This document shows positions 39,425 to 51,200 of a stretch of DNA of 64,000 bases, one piece after another. Position 1 is the stretch's first letter, and each line of letters opens with the position of its first letter. Below the pieces are notes generated by a model, which saw only the letters and a list, made by a program, of their open reading frames with translations, was not told the origin of the DNA and ran no database searches. This DNA is from Puffinus mauretanicus. Lineage: Eukaryota; Chordata; Aves; Procellariiformes; Procellariidae. Where the stretch lies: positions 434,001 to 498,000 of the forward strand of contig JAJKFH010002480.1 of the NCBI GenBank assembly GCA_023333565.1. The letters are read 5' to 3'. Both the position numbers and the translations under genes were made by a program.

Positions 39425-41030
39425 AAGAGTACTCACTGAAATAATACACTAAAATGATTTGCAGTTGTAGATTGGTGCTCTTGGCCTGCTATAAGCATGC
39501 ATGTATACTGCTGTAAATCCTTTAGTGAAACAAGAGCTTTGCATGCAAATTAGAAAACAAAATATTTTGGTAGCTAAGTGTATTTTCCCTCCAGTGTGAT
39601 CAATGGCTTGCTCCAGCTATACAGTAAGGATGTAGCTGGTAAATTAAGTAAAAAGGGACAAATTGGGGGACTTCTGGGAACGGAAGTTGATTAAAACTTT
39701 TATGGAGGGAACATGGTAACTGTCAATTCATTCTTAAGGAGTGAAATAGAAAGGAGACATTTGAAATGTGACTGAAGTTGTTAATGTCCTGCTGATGGTA
39801 TAAGTAGAGAATCAAGCCGATGAGAAGACAGTCTGAAGCACTTCTGCGTTCCCATGGAGCTGGTGTCTGCATCTCCTCTCCCTCGTGTAACGTTTGTGAC
39901 CTTGTTATTGTGTGGTGGTGTCTTCGTGCGAGCTCTGCCGCACAGTGATGGTTAGATCCACTTACACACAGGTGTTCTGGAGGGTTTTTTTCTCCGAAAG
40001 AAAAAAGCGTTCAGTAATCCTGCTGAAAATAAGGGATGAAACAAAGATTAAACTGGTCCTGTTAGAAATCCTTTGTTTGCTTCGCTCCACTCCTATCAGG
40101 TTTGGTTTTGGTTTTTGGTTTTAGTTTTCTCCTAGTGGTAAGTCGTATTCAGCTCTAAATGCCAACTCAGCTTGCTGTGCGAGAACGCTATAAAATGGCA
40201 GAAAAGGGTCTTTGAATTGCTGCTGTCTTTTCCTGAGAGGCAGTCTGGGGCTGCTGCCTGGGGAGAGAAAGGAATAGCAGTTCCTCAATGTGAAAAGATC
40301 ATCCTGATGTTATTAAATGTTTGATTTCAGAGGGGGGGAAGAAAGGCTTGTTGACAAATGGTCGTGTTACTGTCAGGCTGTATTGGCTGCTGCGCCGCTT
40401 TGTTCACATGGTGTCAGTCAGCTTCTCGCTGCTGTAAAGCCTTTCTTTGTTGTCCTTACGTGTGACGGCACCAGCGATGTCAGTTCAACTGCCCGTCGGT
40501 GTTTGCATCGCGTGAGGCTGGGCGACAGAGAGATCTGCACCCACCACCCTCGGGGGTCTGGCTGGCGCTGCGAATGGGCGCTGGCAGCTATGCCCCCTGC
40601 TCCCTGTTGCTCGGTGTCACCTAATTGCTTTGGGTGCTCTTTTGGGAAATGATTGTGTTTAGGGAGCTGTGTGTGAAAGTGGGCTCTTAAGATGTGATGC
40701 TGTCCTCTGTGGGAAGCAGCACTGTTGCATATACCTGTAATACGTGTCTCTCAAATTACTTTATAGCTTCAGTGTAACGAATAGAGAAGTAATTCAGCTA
40801 CTGGACTTGCAGTGCTTTGAAATGGGGTTGATGCTATGGCTGTGTGCGTGCTTGGCACAGGTGGGAGGGAGAATGCGATCCTGGGGTGTCTGCGGCGGAA
40901 AGCACGCTAGAGCAGAAGGGTCTTAAAGCGATGATGCTTAGCTTTGTGGTGGCTCTGAATTAGCCCCTGCATCTCAAAGAGGATGTCACAGAACACGGAG
41001 GGAAAGGCTACAAAAACAACAGAGGATGCA

Positions 41031-41065
41031 GAGGAAATGCTTAATGAGGAAATGCTTAATGAGGA
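41031..41065. repeat. 15-bp tandem duplication (2.3 copies)
   Basis: The unit GAGGAAATGCTTAAT is repeated exactly twice, followed by GAGGA. It is probably a recent slippage event. Confidence 0.9.
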
Positions 41066-41194
41066 GAGCTTGCGAAGGCTGTGACTCTGGCTTGAAGGGG
41101 TGTAGGCTGCGGGAAGACTGACACAAGCAGCTCAGCGAGTCTCCAGAGGAGGTGACGGGCGGGGTGAGCACAGAACCGTTGTTCACCAGATTCC

Positions 41195-41345
41195 ACCTGC
41201 AGGGAGTGCGTATTTTTTCACGTAGCAGAAAGTGAACTTTGGAGCTGGTTGCCATGGAATGTTGTGGGGGCAGGTAGGATGTTCTAAAAGGGGTTAGGCA
41301 AATTCTTGGACAGCAGGTTGACGAAAAGGGATGTACCCTTTTACC
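41195..41345 (+). mobile_element. Probable ancient CR1/L3 3' end fragment
   Basis: The run GCGTATTTTTTCACGTAGC, then GAGCTGGTTGCCATGGAATG, then AAAAGGGGTTAGGCAAATTC follows the order of the 3' region of old amniote CR1/L3 LINEs. The identification is from memory of the consensus and the copy is highly decayed. Confidence 0.45.
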
Positions 41346-41639
41346 ACCCCTGCACAATGCTTCTGGCTGTGAGGAGAGGAGCAGGAGGGGAACGAACTGT
41401 AAAGGGTGGCTGAACTTGCCTGTCCTCCTTCATGGCTTTTGTAGCTGATGGCAAGAGCTGCGCACCCCGACCCTCCCCGGCTCACAGGCTTCGCTTGTCA
41501 ACCATGGGCACCGGTGTTGGGGGAGCCAGTTCCAGCCCGAATAGCTGTTGGTGTTTTTCCACAGATTCGGTACCATCGGTGGGAATGATTACTAGCTCGG
41601 TTTCACCGGGGCTGTGCAGTGCCGCCGAGGATGCTGCCA

Positions 41640-42560
41640 CGGGGGGAGCCGGGAGACGCGTTGCCCAGAGCCCCCGGCGTGACTGGGGGGATGCAGGCCT
41701 CTGCTCGGCGGGGGGGTTAAACCAGAAAGCGTTGTTGTGAAAAACAGGAGAATTAATATTTAATGTGAAGTGAGCCTGCTGCTTTCCAGCACTTGTGTCT
41801 TAAACACGAAAAAGCTCCTCCTGGAGGCGCGACCAAGGGGCCGGGGGCCGGGGCGGGCAGCGGCGCGGAGGTCCCCGGCGGAGAGGATGAAGTGCCGGCT
41901 CTGAAACGGGAGGTCGGGGTCCGGGCGGCTGCTGCCCGGGCAGGGACGAGCCGCCCGGCCCGGCCTATGCGCCGGTACCCGCTCCCGGCTGCGGCGTGCC
42001 CGGCACTAGCCTTGCGGCCTTTGCGGGCGCCGGGCCGCGGGAAGCAGCGGGGCGGCGCCCGGCACGGCCCGGGGCCCCTAGGCGCTGCGCGGCCGCCGGG
42101 CGCCGCTGTGGCGCGGAGCCGCCCGGCCATGGCGGCCGCCGGCCACGGGGCGGCGCAGCGGGCGGGCGGCCTCCCGCCGGATCGGAACCCCAGTGCGCCG
42201 TCCCAGGCCGGAGGCGAGGCCCTGCGGGGGCCGGGCCCGTTGCCCGGGGGCTTCTCTCCCGAGCTGCTGGTCCTGTGGGGCCTCGGTGCCGGGGCCCGCG
42301 CCTTCCCGGCTCGGCCCCTGCCCGCCGGCCTGGCCGGCCTCCCGCCGCTGGAGGACTGCGGGGTCCCCGCGGCTCCCGCGCTCCCCCCCGCGGCCGCCTC
42401 GCCTGCCCCGAGGCCGGTTCCCCGTAGCGCGGGTCGGCTGACGCAGGCCGTGCTCGGCTGGCGGGGCAGACCCCCCGCTCGTCCCCCTCTTCTGCGGGGG
42501 TTGCCGCTGTGCGTCCTAACCACCCTCCCCGCAATCTGCGTTAACCAATTCTTTCAGAGT
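41640..42560. promoter_or_regulatory. Orphan CpG island between TSC22D2 and SERP1
   Basis: GC content and CpG density match those of the two known gene promoters in the window, yet no known gene starts here. TSC22D2 ends about 3.2 kb upstream and SERP1 ends about 3.3 kb downstream on the other strand. It may be the promoter of an unannotated transcript, a distal regulatory island, or a former promoter. Long open frames on both strands are expected from the lack of AT-rich stops. Confidence 0.75.
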
Positions 42561-42688
42561 GCCCAAGTAACAGCCTTTAAGCTTCCGAGTAATAATTGTT
42601 GCAAACGGCGGGGTTATTCCCTTTCTGTGAGTTATTTGATTCCCTTCCGTGAGGGAAGACGACGACGTCCAACATCTGATACTACCAG
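42129..42688 (+). CDS. Candidate first coding exon in the orphan CpG island (unproven)
   Basis: The ATG at 42129 has near-perfect context (CGGCCATGG). The frame begins MAAAGHGAAQRAGGLPPDRN and stays open to ACCAG|GTAAGC at 42688/42689. The first in-frame stop (TAA, 42690) is made by the donor itself, so spliced it would remain open at phase 2 after 186 codons. The final 50 codons are no longer GC-rich, so their openness is less trivial. The product is rich in A, G, P and R, with no domain I recognise. No matching downstream exon was found by eye. It may equally be a non-coding first exon or chance. Confidence 0.22.
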
Positions 42689-42689
42689 G

Positions 42690-43370
42690 TAAGCTCTGTA
42701 TGCCCCATATGCCTATAGCTGAGTGGATACACATGGTCGATGTCAGCTCATAAGCTCAGTTTTATCGCTGGACATCTTTCATGTCAGCAACAGGTCCATC
42801 ATTTTTCAGTTTGTGCCATATTGAGGTGAAGGGAACCTTGCAGCGTGGTTCTGGCTGTAGCTGGTGCTGCACGACATGATACTGAGGGGGATATAGAATG
42901 CCAGTGACGCGGCTGCAGCCACTGCGCTGCACCGACTGCAGCTGCAGTTCAAGTCATGCAGCAACAGCTAGGAAAGACTTGGCAGGAGAAGAGGGACTGC
43001 TTGGCTTCTGAAGCAAAACATATGCCGATCCTGGTGCGTGTTACTGAAGCGCAGTCTTACAGCCAGCCTTGAGAAGGCTTCACAAGAAAAAAAAGACAAG
43101 GATTTGAGATAAAACTGAGTTTCATGTGGTTAATACCATCGCCTCAATGGGACAGCAAGTTCAGCTCTACCCAACTGTTTCTATAAACGGGTACTGTGTT
43201 ATTTTGCCAGGACAGTGTACCGCTGCAGGCCATCGTATCCAAAAAGATGCTGCATCTGTTCCTGGAAATGAGAAGTTACAGTCTCATGAGAGGGCAAATG
43301 AAGTCGAGTATTGCGCTCTGAGGTTTTTGAGAAGAAAGCCTGGCGCTTTGCAGCATTGTACTTCAGCGTG
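42690..43370. other. Intergenic DNA, nothing recognised
   Basis: Composition is mixed, with no gene or repeat I can name. It contains a short CTGCAG-rich stretch near 42910-42950. Confidence 0.5.
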
Positions 43371-43374
43371 GGAG

Positions 43375-44430
43375 CACAGTTGGGGCTGGCAGGCGCTGCG
43401 GGCGATGCCCTGGCCCAGCCCCTGCTCCGGCACCACAGGCTGCCCAGGGCCCTCTGTCCAGTCGGGTGGTGATTGTCTCCGAGCTTGGAGATGCCACCAT
43501 TTCCCTCGGCAACCTCTTCCAGGGTTTGGTCACTCTCACAGCAAAAGAAGGTTTTTTGCCCTATGTTTAAATGGAATTTCTCATATTTCAGTGTGTGCCC
43601 ATTGCTGCTTATCCTGTCACTTGTCAGATCCCCCTGAGCCTCCTCTCCACCAGGCTCTCTCAACCCCCTGGTATGTCTGATTGACTTTGCAGCCCTGTGC
43701 TGGACTCCAGTGTGTCCCTATCCGTGTTGTACTGGGAGCCCAGCAGCAGCCGCGGGCCACAGCACTCCAGAAGTGCTCAGCAGTGCTGAGCAGAGGGGAG
43801 GGAGACCTTGACCCGCTGGCAATGCTCTTTCCAACCCCAGGTCCTTCCCTGCGCAGCCGCTTCCACCAGAGACTGGCCTCCAGATTTCACACTGCCACCA
43901 GCAGCCCTGCGAGCCCAGCGGTTCAGTCAGGGCTCAGTCCTCGCCATCTGCTTACCCAGCCCCTACTTCACCAGCTTGTCTACGAGGCTGTGACGGGAGG
44001 CCGTGTCGAAAGCTGTCCCAAAGTGAAGATAAGCAGCATGCGCTGCTGTCCCCTGCTCCACTGAGCCAGTCCTCTCCTGGCAGAAGGCTGGCAGGTAACT
44101 GAGCGCTTTTTCCTGTTCATAAATCCATGGCTGCTCCCGATCACCTTCTTGTCCTCTTGTGTACCTGGAAGTGGTTTCCAGGACCATCACCTCGGGGTGA
44201 TAAGGTGAGGCGGACCAGCCTGCAGTTCCCCAAATCCTCCTCCTTGCCCTTCATAAAGACAGGCGTGACATTTGCTTTCTTCCAGTGCTCAGGAATCTCT
44301 CCCACGGATACATCCCGTCGGGCCCCATGGACTTGTGTACGCCCGGTTTGTTTAAACGTTCCCTAAGTGCTGGTGGCTTGTCCTCCTTGCTACACAGCCA
44401 CCAAAGAGCATCTGCCACTCACAGGAGCCT
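43375..44430 (-). mobile_element. Old CR1 LINE with internal deletion
   Basis: On the minus strand the right-hand part (about 43900-44430) reads as CR1 reverse transcriptase, including stretches like HWKKANVTPVFMKGKEED and TAFDTASRHSLVDKLVK. The left part (about 43375-43840) is the ORF2 C-terminus and 3' UTR, including an LGSQYNTD-like block. Several hundred bases that should lie between are missing near 43840-43900, so this is one internally deleted copy or two adjoining fragments. Stops and frameshifts make it inactive. Confidence 0.85.
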
Positions 44431-45854
44431 AGAAACAAAGCAGGGGGTTATTCTGTCTCTTTTTTTGCCTTTTCGAGTTGTGTAGTGTCACACACAGTTG
44501 GATCTTTCTAAGCACGTAGAGTTTACTGGTCAAAGGAAAGTTTGTAGTAGTTTCATGTGCTCAAATCAAGTTGCTTTTCCAGAGTAATGCAAAGTTGTTG
44601 TAAAATAAAGGCCCATTGCCTGGAAGGAATAACATAGGATATCAATGTCCCCTTAACTGTCACCTTAGAATGAACACCGCTCAATGCAGTTTCTAAAGAG
44701 AAACGATGCACGCCTCGGATCTCAGCGACCCGCTGCTGACCACTGCTATTTCCTCTCCTTTTCCCAAAAAATGACTAGGCTACCCTTTACTGCCCTGGCA
44801 GAGTCCCTTGTTGTGAGGACTATGGGAACACGCCTGGAAGCAGAGACCCCCCCCCCCAGGGGCTTCGTCCACCAGGCACAGAGAAAGCAGATGCTCCTCA
44901 TCGTGCAACTCCTACAGCGCTTTGCCATGTCCCTCTTCTAACTGCATTTTCCTGATAATACCACATCACCTGCAGAACGACCTCGCTCTTGTTTTGTCAG
45001 CTCATCACAAACGCAGTTGTGAGCTACGGATCCTGCTCATCCCTCGTGCAATTGGCTGTTCTTGGCTGTAAGTACTCTCATCACTTTCCAATGTTGAGCA
45101 CCCCCAGAACACTTTGGTTTCAATCCAATAGCGCTTTTCAAGTGGCACAATATGCCAAACTGCAATTATCTGACAGAGGCCATTGCTGTCAGACAAGGAC
45201 TGCCGTTCATGCTGCAATTACAACAAAAGCAGCCGCTGCACATCCCTTTTATTTACATGTGACTAACAACGTGCTTCTGTTCTTCTGAATGCAGCAGTGC
45301 TAGAGGCAGAGAAAGCATGCTGAGCTGAGCTCCTTCATCGGCAAAGCACCGCAAACGCCAGGGCATTCTGTATTTGCACCAAAGCAAGCAAGTCTTCTAC
45401 AAATTTGTTCTTCAAAGTTTAGTAAAAAACTCCATGAACGTTCAGGTCACCACAGCCCCTCGGTGAGGCTGTGTAAGCACCGTCATTACTATGCTGTGAA
45501 AGCAAACGTCTCCTGCAGAAGCAGGAACCGGTTGGGCACCCAGGCCTCCGCTGCGTCTGCAGGGGCCAGGGAACAGACACACAGGGGAGCAGCCACCTGC
45601 CGAACCCCTGCAGGGAGACGGGCTGGTCCCCGAGGGGAAGGGGAGCAGCACCGGGTTGCTTCCGCGGCTGCAGCCCCTGCTCAGAGGCACCGCGGCACCG
45701 GCACGGCCCAGACCCCCTGACAGCCGAACACGGGGTTTCCTGCGGCAGAGGGGCTCCTCTTGGGGAAGAAGCTAATGAAGCTGCACTCAGGGTGAAGCAG
45801 CCTAGTTTCAACACCCAGTGAGGCACCATTTTGCCAACCTCAAAACAAACACAA
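44431..45854. other. Intergenic DNA downstream of SERP1
   Basis: No gene recognised. A 10-C homopolymer lies near 44849-44858, and a GC-richer patch lies at 45530-45720 without gene features. Confidence 0.5.
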
Positions 45855-45872
45855 CTCGCATTTGAAAAGAAC

Positions 45873-45878
45873 TTTATT
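45873..45878 (-). terminator. SERP1: Distal polyadenylation signal of SERP1
   Basis: The plus strand reads TTTATT, i.e. AATAAA on the SERP1 strand. Cleavage would fall near 45855. Confidence 0.5.
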
Positions 45879-46627
45879 TAAAATCAGAGATTATACATAC
45901 TTCCCTCCACCACCACCACTTACAAAATACGAGTGCCCGAGAACAAGGAATGCATGTTACCTTGTACGGCTAGGTTCTGGGGCATACTCTTGGCCGCGCT
46001 GGTTTACACCAGTCCCAATATTTCATATGGAAATATGACAACTCATACAAAAGATCTGCTCCTTCACGGCTAACAGGCATTTAATTGATCTCTACAGAAA
46101 CTTTTTTCCTATTACTTCTAACGTAACCAGATTAAATTTGTCTTCTGCCAAGAAACCTGAAAAACGAAATCTTCCTTAGCAACTGTGTACAACAGCAGAC
46201 CGATTTCAGACTGCCTGTGTTCACCACAACAGACAACAAGAGGCCAATGCAAAGCCTGGGCCACCAGCAATAAAATACAATCAATAGCAGCATTTTCCAC
46301 CGTGATCTCAAGTTACAGTTGTCTACAGATGTAGCCTCTACAGAGGGCTTTTTCTATCTTTTTTTCTTCAGTATCACTAAGAAGGAACTGTGATCATCCA
46401 TAGGGAAGCAGTTAAGTACTGGATCCATCGTTAGATGAAGTCGAGTTGAAAGCAGGATTTACCTTAAGTAGGATTAAATATATACTGCAAGACATACCAC
46501 TCTGCAGATGCTGCACATAAAAGAACTGTGGGCAGGAGGGGCAGGGTCCCTGTACCTGCACAAAACATTCCCATACAACATTGTAAAATTTAAAACTATC
46601 ACCACTTGTTGAGAGCTCTCCAAGAAG

Positions 46628-46635
46628 TATTTACA
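46628..46635 (-). promoter_or_regulatory. Pumilio-type element (TGTAAATA) in the SERP1 3' UTR
   Basis: The plus strand reads TATTTACA, so the mRNA contains UGUAAAUA, an exact match to the UGUANAUA Pumilio consensus. Function is inferred. Confidence 0.4.
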
Positions 46636-47194
46636 GCGCAGTCACGGCCCGCGGCCAGGGGAGGCTCGGTAAGCCAGCAGCTCCGGCCCAAGCCGCTCAG
46701 CAGTTTGTGAAACTTCAGCATCGGCTTATGTCAGAAACAGCTGCTGCTCGGCCATGCTGGCTTCTAATTAAGTAATACCCACTAACTCTATACGAACAAG
46801 CATTTCATATTTATTAGGACAAGAGGTATAGGATAAAGTTTTCCGTTGTGATAAGCGTTTGAGCACTAACGCACTGCCACATGCTGCAGTAAGACTACTC
46901 TACGCGTACAGAGAGGACGAGTCACTTACTTAGGTAAGCTACAGAGCGCTGCACGGCCCAACTGCTTCATTATGAACATGCTTCGTACTCCAGCTGCTAT
47001 AAAAATCCTGGCTTCCGACGTAAATAAAACCATTTCCAGCTATACAGAGACGTAAACAGATCTCAAGACCGGTGTTTACAACAGATGTCAATTCTTAAGT
47101 ATCTACATCGCATACAGTTTGACATATCTACAGAGAACATGACCGTACACTTCACTGAATAAGTAGGTCCACGATTGTAGATCAACAATATAAT

Positions 47195-47200
47195 TTTATT
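47195..47200 (-). terminator. SERP1: Possible proximal polyadenylation signal of SERP1
   Basis: A minus-strand AATAAA about 210 bases after the stop codon could give a short 3' UTR isoform. Confidence 0.35.
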
Positions 47201-47411
47201 GCTTTATACATGTGGTGCTGTTCAAGGCACTGTGGCATGGGCTAGAAAACTCGGAATGACTCGTGAAGGGACCTGGAATGTGAGGCGGCCGATGCCGAGC
47301 ACCGCTCCTCGGCAGCTGCTGCGATGAACCGGGGCTGACGGGGCGCCGGCCGGGGGGACAGTTCACGGCAGCGCTGGGGGCGCGGACGGGCCTGGCCCAG
47401 CGCCCGGCCCC

Positions 47412-48101
<690 letters not shown>

Positions 48102-48102
48102 T

Positions 48103-48108
48103 CACGTG
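48103..48108. promoter_or_regulatory. E-box CACGTG
   Basis: A palindromic CACGTG within GTCACGTGCC. It fits USF/MYC-family factors and also supplies the ACGT core used by ATF6 and XBP1. Confidence 0.45.
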
Positions 48109-48113
48109 CCGGC

Positions 48114-48138
48114 GCCCCCGCCCCCGCCCCCGCCCCGC
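48114..48138. repeat. (CCCCCG)n tract
   Basis: Four near-identical C5G units form overlapping GC boxes (Sp1-type) in the divergent promoter. Confidence 0.75.
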
Positions 48139-48140
48139 GC

Positions 48141-48151
48141 GACGTGGACGT
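48141..48151. promoter_or_regulatory. UPR-type ACGT-core motif pair
   Basis: The plus strand reads GACGTGGACGT. On the SERP1 strand this is ACGTCCACGTC, containing CCACGTC, the core of XBP1/ATF6 sites. A strict ERSE (CCAAT-N9-CCACG) is not present. Function is inferred from the known ER-stress induction of SERP1. Confidence 0.4.
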
Positions 48152-48215
48152 CTCTGGAGTGGCCGCGCCGCCGCTCGCCCGGAAGCGGAAGCCGAACCCG
48201 CCGGGCCGCCGCGCC

Positions 48216-48226
48216 AAGATGGCGGC
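48216..48226 (+). promoter_or_regulatory. EIF2A: YY1-type motif over the EIF2A start codon
   Basis: AAGATGGCGGC is a strong match to the downstream YY1 motif found near starts of housekeeping genes. It includes the EIF2A ATG at 48219, so the transcription start is probably close upstream. Confidence 0.6.
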
Positions 48227-48246
48227 CCCCGCGCCGCTGCTGGCAG
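48219..48246 (+). CDS. EIF2A: EIF2A coding exon 1
   Basis: The exon encodes MAAPAPLLA and one base of the next codon, with donor GCAG|GTGGGC. Only 28 coding bases, typical of this gene. Confidence 0.93.
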
Positions 48247-51200
48247 GTGGGCCGGGTCTGGGCGGCGGGGCCGCGGCCGCTCTGTGCCATCCGCCGGTTT
48301 CCTCCGCAGGACGTGCTGCTGTGGTGTGGCTGGGCCGGGCCCCTACTCCGCTCCCGGGGGGGCGGGCCGGGCAGGGCCTCGCTGGGCCGCGTTGTTGCCT
48401 CGTGGGCACGCTTAGCCCTTGGCCCGGGGCATAGGCGGGCCCGCGGCCGGGCTTTCTCTGGGGGTGCCGGCTTCTTGTCCCCGTCCCTTCCTCGCCCGAG
48501 CAGCCGCTGCTCCGCCGCGGGGAGATGCTCGGGGGCGTAAAAGCGCGTTTTTTAAAGCTTGCTTGTTCTTTTTCGTGGGTTAATTCTCTCGTGCGGTCCG
48601 CTGGTAACTGATGAGACGCTCCGGAGATGCTGTGCTAGAGGAGACAGGGCGACTGGGTGGGAGCAGGGCAGGGCCGTTCACCCAGCCGTGCTTCCCCGGG
48701 GCTCAGAGCGGATGGTGGCGGCCCGGGGGCTTGCAGGACCCGGGGACCGACCTAGCGGGGTCTCTGCAAACTGCTTAACAGCTGGCAGGAGCTCACAGCT
48801 GACTGAAGCATCTTCACTGCGTTTTGTGGGCTTATCATTGCGTTTTGTGGTGTTTCTTTTACGAGTCCTTCTTCTTTTTCTCTCTGTTTTACTTTTTAAG
48901 TTGTCTGTGACATAAGGGATATGTATCTTCTCTTTCCTGTGTTTCTAAGCTTTAAACGTCTGCATATTTATCCTTGCTTGGGTGTACTGGTGGGCTACAG
49001 TTGTTCAGGGTGGATTTTGGACTGCTTGCTACTGTCTGTAATCTGTTGTGAATTTGGATCTTAATTTTCTTGTCTGATGGAGGACCTGGAGAACAGACTA
49101 GAGGCAGGGGTGTGAAGCTAGTGGATCGTATTTAGTGATGTTAAAATGTACCCTTGAGGTATGTTAGGGGTACGGTGTATGAAGTACAGGGCTATAGAGC
49201 AAGTGGAGTTTGAAATCTATCAAAATAGTATTTTCTCCAATCTAATAAACTATTGCTTAAAATGTTTTCCATTTACTAATTTCTAAAGTGTTATGAGAGG
49301 GGTGAGGTAAGGATACTTGGTGGTTAAAAGAGCAGCTCTGAAGAGCAGTGTAAGGATGTTCGGTGGCAGACATTACTGTCGTCCAGGCGTTGTGTCGCTG
49401 GATCTGCGCGTGGATTCCATCGTGTGGTTCACAGGCGGACTGACCCGGCCGAGCGGGAGTGCTGCCGTTCTGCTGTCAGGCCTCCTGCGCGCCGCTGGCC
49501 CTAGCGTTTCCGTGAAATAATACAGCAGTAGAACCTGCAGCTTGAGCTAGTCAGATCTTGCTTTCTTGAGTCGTTTTGTCAGCAAAAAATTGTCACCTCG
49601 GTAGGCATCTGTGGTGTGCCAAGAAAATGCATAAAACACAGCTAATGCCTACGTAACAATTGCCCATTTTGTGGTTTAACTTTGAATTCTAATATGCTTG
49701 TAATAGAACTACCTGAAAAAAAACTTGTTTTGTTCTCTATGTAACAATTCCAACTGCCTGATTTTGCATGAATCTGTCTTTATTTCTTGTTTGTTTTCTA
49801 GTGCCATAAGCATGGCAATGACTCTGAAAAAAATTAAATTTGAAACACATTTTATATTGATATTTCTTTCATGCCTTCTGTTTTCCAAGTTGAACTTCAA
49901 TGTTGAAACTAACAATAGGTCAAATCCTGTGTCATGTCAGCAAAAAAGTCAGTCTGACATAATCTTTCTCTGGTAAATGCTCTTCGTGTGTTTAGGCAGC
50001 TGATCCTCGCTTTGGGGATTATCTCGGCAGCCCTTTTCAGCTCCATTTTGCAGAACTCCTGTGCAGCTGTTGCAGCGATGGGGAATTTTCAGCTTCTGCA
50101 AGTTAGGCTTCATGAAAGTGCCTCCTGCAACAGGGTTGAAAGCTGAGGACCATTGGCTATTTTAGGACGAGATACTGTCCCGCTTGCCTTCCTTATGCAG
50201 GTGCAGCTCTGCTGTAGTTCGAGGTCATCCTGCGAAATGAAGCCAGACTCTTGTTTTGTGGTATCCAGTGAGGGGACGACAGGCAATGGGCTCAAATCCA
50301 GGAAATTGCACTTAAACATAAGAAAAAATATTTTCCTATGTGACTGAACACAGGCACAGGCAGCCCAGAGAGGCTGTGGATCTCCACCCTCGGGGATATT
50401 CACTTCCCGGCCAGGCACGGCCCCGCAGCCTGGTATCGCCAGCCCTGCCGGAGCAGGGGAGGGGCGGGGGCTGCGGGGTGCCCCTGCCTTGGCCTCTGCC
50501 GTGCATCTGGTTTGGGTCTGTCCCGCCTGCCCGCGGCCCTTGGCAGTGTGTCTGCTCCCTTCTTTGCACTGGCACCAGTGCTCCTGTGGCAGAGGCACAA
50601 ACCGGTTCGTAAACCGACCCCGCTGGGAAGGCTGCTCTGGAAGGGCCGTGCCGGGCGAAGCGGGGAGCGGATCGCGCGGCTGCGGGCGCAGGAAGGCTGG
50701 GACCGGCGGCAGTTGTCCCACTTCAGTCCTCAGCTCCGGAGAAGCGCTGCCTGGTTGCTGTTTCGTCTGCAGAGGTGTACAGCAGGCTGGCACCTCAGTT
50801 GCCTGTGCATTGTGTGTCAGAGCTTACAGTGCTGGGGCCGATAGCTCAGCACCGCCCCTTCGCTGCCTCCATCCTGCGTTTTAATCCTGTGGCTGCCTTG
50901 GGTGAAGCCAGGTCTTGGCACCTGTTATGTTCTGAATTTCCTTTACAACCCTCTCTCTCGTTTACTCTAAAATGCAAGCAGGGGAAAAGTGTGTGCAGGT
51001 CTCAAGGTTCATAAATTAGAAAAAGCTTTTGCTTTGGACAATTTTCTGAATTTGAACTGAATAGTTATTTGTTTGCTCTTCTAGTGAGAGGATCTGAAGG
51101 GCTTTATATGGTGAATGGGCCACCTAGTTTCACAGAGAGCACAGCGTTTCAAAGGTACTGTTATTATCACTATTTTTGATCTTCTGCACAAAAGAAATAA

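Larger units (their letters stand above)
38426..41639. other. Intergenic DNA between TSC22D2 and the orphan CpG island
   Basis: No supported gene is visible. It contains a TG/TA microsatellite at 39389-39424, a T/G-rich run near 40098-40127, a tandem duplication at 41031-41065 and a probable old CR1 3' end at 41195-41345. Open frames such as that at 40317-40652 show no family features. Confidence 0.6.
45855..47411 (-). other. SERP1: SERP1 3' UTR (approximate)
   Basis: The region follows the SERP1 stop codon on the minus strand. It ends after an AATAAA hexamer (minus strand) at 45873-45878, giving a 3' UTR of about 1.5 kb, similar in scale to other vertebrates. A proximal AATAAA at 47195-47200 could give a short form. 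A Pumilio-type site lies at 46628-46635. Confidence 0.65.

Noticed and set aside
40317..40652. A 111-codon plus-strand frame
   Set aside because: No family features and no upstream promoter signal. Likely chance.
41753..42534. Minus-strand open frames of 189-256 codons in the orphan CpG island
   Set aside because: Low-complexity P/A/G/R composition. I saw no strong start context and no clear donor matched to the frame. They are better explained by stop-poor GC-rich DNA.
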